This document shows positions 5,312 to 5,885 of a DNA stretch of 5,885 bases, one piece after another (the stretch's first letter is position 1; each line of letters opens with the position of its first letter). The DNA comes from Acidobacteriaceae bacterium (GTDB lineage: Bacteria; Acidobacteriota; Terriglobia; Terriglobales; Acidobacteriaceae): contig PMMJ01000472.1 of the NCBI GenBank assembly GCA_003162255.1, positions 35,367-41,251 on the forward strand, given 5' to 3'. A model generated the notes under the pieces. The model saw only the letters and a program-made list of their open reading frames with translations. It searched no databases and was not told where the DNA came from. Made by a program: the position numbers and the translations under genes.

Positions 5312-5885
5312 ATGACCATCTTGGAATTCACCGCCGTCGTCGCGATCGTCTCCTTCGTGGCGGGACTTCTCGGAGCGCTCACCGGCTTGGGTGGTGGCGT
5401 CGTGCTCGTGCCCCTGCTTACCATTTTTTTTCACGTGGATATCCGCTACGCCATCGGAGCTTCGCTCGTCTCCGTGATCGCGACCTCTTCCGGCGCTGCC
5501 GCCTCCTATGTGAAAGAAGGATTCTCCAACATTCGCATTGGCATGTTCCTGGAAATCGCGACCACATTCGGCGCGTTGCTCGGAGCCTTCCTGGCCACCC
5601 GTATCCCGACCAGCGCCCTGGCGATCATCTTCGGAGCCGTCCTGCTCTATTCGGCGTATCTTTCCCGCAAGCCGCGTCCGCCGGCCCAGCGCAGCCTGCC
5701 ACCCGATCCGCTCGCCACGCGTCTGCGGATGAACGGCAGTTTCCCCGATCTCGAAGGCGAGCGCAGTTACAACGTTCAGCACGTCCCCGCCGGCTTCAGC
5801 CTCATGTTCGGCGCCGGCGCGCTCTCCGGATTGCTCGGCATCGGCTCCGGCGCAGTGAAAGTACTTGCCATGGATCAGGCCATGC
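5312..5885 (+). CDS. TauE/SafE (DUF81) family membrane permease (partial, C-terminus beyond right edge)
   Basis: The first 191 residues of an inner-membrane transporter of the TauE/SafE family, whose studied members export sulfite, sulfoacetate or related sulfur compounds; the substrate here is unknown. The internal duplication typical of the family is visible: the first Gly-rich motif GALTGLGGGVVLVP (21-34) and the second GLLGIGSGAVKVLAMDQAM (173-191), where the window ends. Hydrophobic spans lie at about 7-38, 43-66, 76-97 and 100-117, with another starting near 160. IGASLVSVIATSSGAAASYVK (cited as IGASLVSVIATSS and GAAASYVK, 48-68) is typical of the family. Residues 119-158 form a polar, Pro/Arg-rich loop between the halves that seems longer than usual. 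The ATG at 5312 has a weak ribosome site; TTG at 5306 is a possible alternative and TAA at 5297-5299 closes the frame upstream. An eight-T run at 5424-5431 lies inside the coding region. The family call is firm; the substrate is open. Confidence 0.92.
   Translation, partial: MTILEFTAVVAIVSFVAGLLGALTGLGGGVVLVPLLTIFFHVDIRYAIGASLVSVIATSSGAAASYVKEGFSNIRIGMFLEIATTFGALLGAFLATRIPTSALAIIFGAVLLYSAYLSRKPRPPAQRSLPPDPLATRLRMNGSFPDLEGERSYNVQHVPAGFSLMFGAGALSGLLGIGSGAVKVLAMDQAM

Noticed and set aside
5195..5782. A 195-codon minus-strand frame opposite the permease
   Set aside because: Charged, low-complexity translation antisense to a clear TauE/SafE membrane protein.
1..5885. A coordinated multi-gene system such as a defence island or biosynthetic cluster
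   Set aside because: Gene orientations alternate, the gaps are wide, and the identified families (FKBP, M20, propeller, TauE) are common envelope housekeeping or accessory genes with no shared pathway.

Overview
The window is a GC-rich bacterial chromosomal segment carrying six protein genes: four complete and two cut by the window edges. Several points suggest an Acidobacteriota-like soil bacterium: a secreted FKBP with an Ala/Thr/Pro-rich linker, a secreted M20 hydrolase, a YVTN-type beta-propeller, and a short secreted protein whose C-terminal pattern I associate with that phylum. This assignment is an inference from style and recollection; no marker gene is present.

Layout from left to right: (1) minus strand, the N-terminal 204 residues of an exported FKBP-type peptidyl-prolyl isomerase, running off the left edge; (2) minus strand, a complete exported M20-family zinc peptidase or amidohydrolase, starting at GTG behind a strong GGAGGA ribosome site; (3) a 171-base divergent intergenic region with a hairpin and a tandem repeat; (4) plus strand, a 362-residue multi-span membrane protein with weak GT-C glycosyltransferase-like features; (5) minus strand and convergent with it, an exported seven-repeat beta-propeller protein of YncE/YVTN type; (6) a 272-base divergent region with a strong inverted repeat; (7) plus strand, a 105-residue secreted protein of unknown function; (8) a 190-base spacer opening with a perfect 26-base palindrome; (9) plus strand, the first 191 residues of a TauE/SafE-type permease, running off the right edge.

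The genes do not form one operon. Orientation changes three times, every gap is at least 57 bases, and there is no shared pathway. The common theme is the cell envelope: four of the six products carry an export signal and the other two are integral membrane proteins. I found no CRISPR array, tRNA, rRNA, transposase, phage gene or toxin-antitoxin pair. I see no convincing new multi-gene system. The most interesting items are the perfect palindrome after the small secreted gene, the small secreted protein itself, and the unassigned membrane protein.
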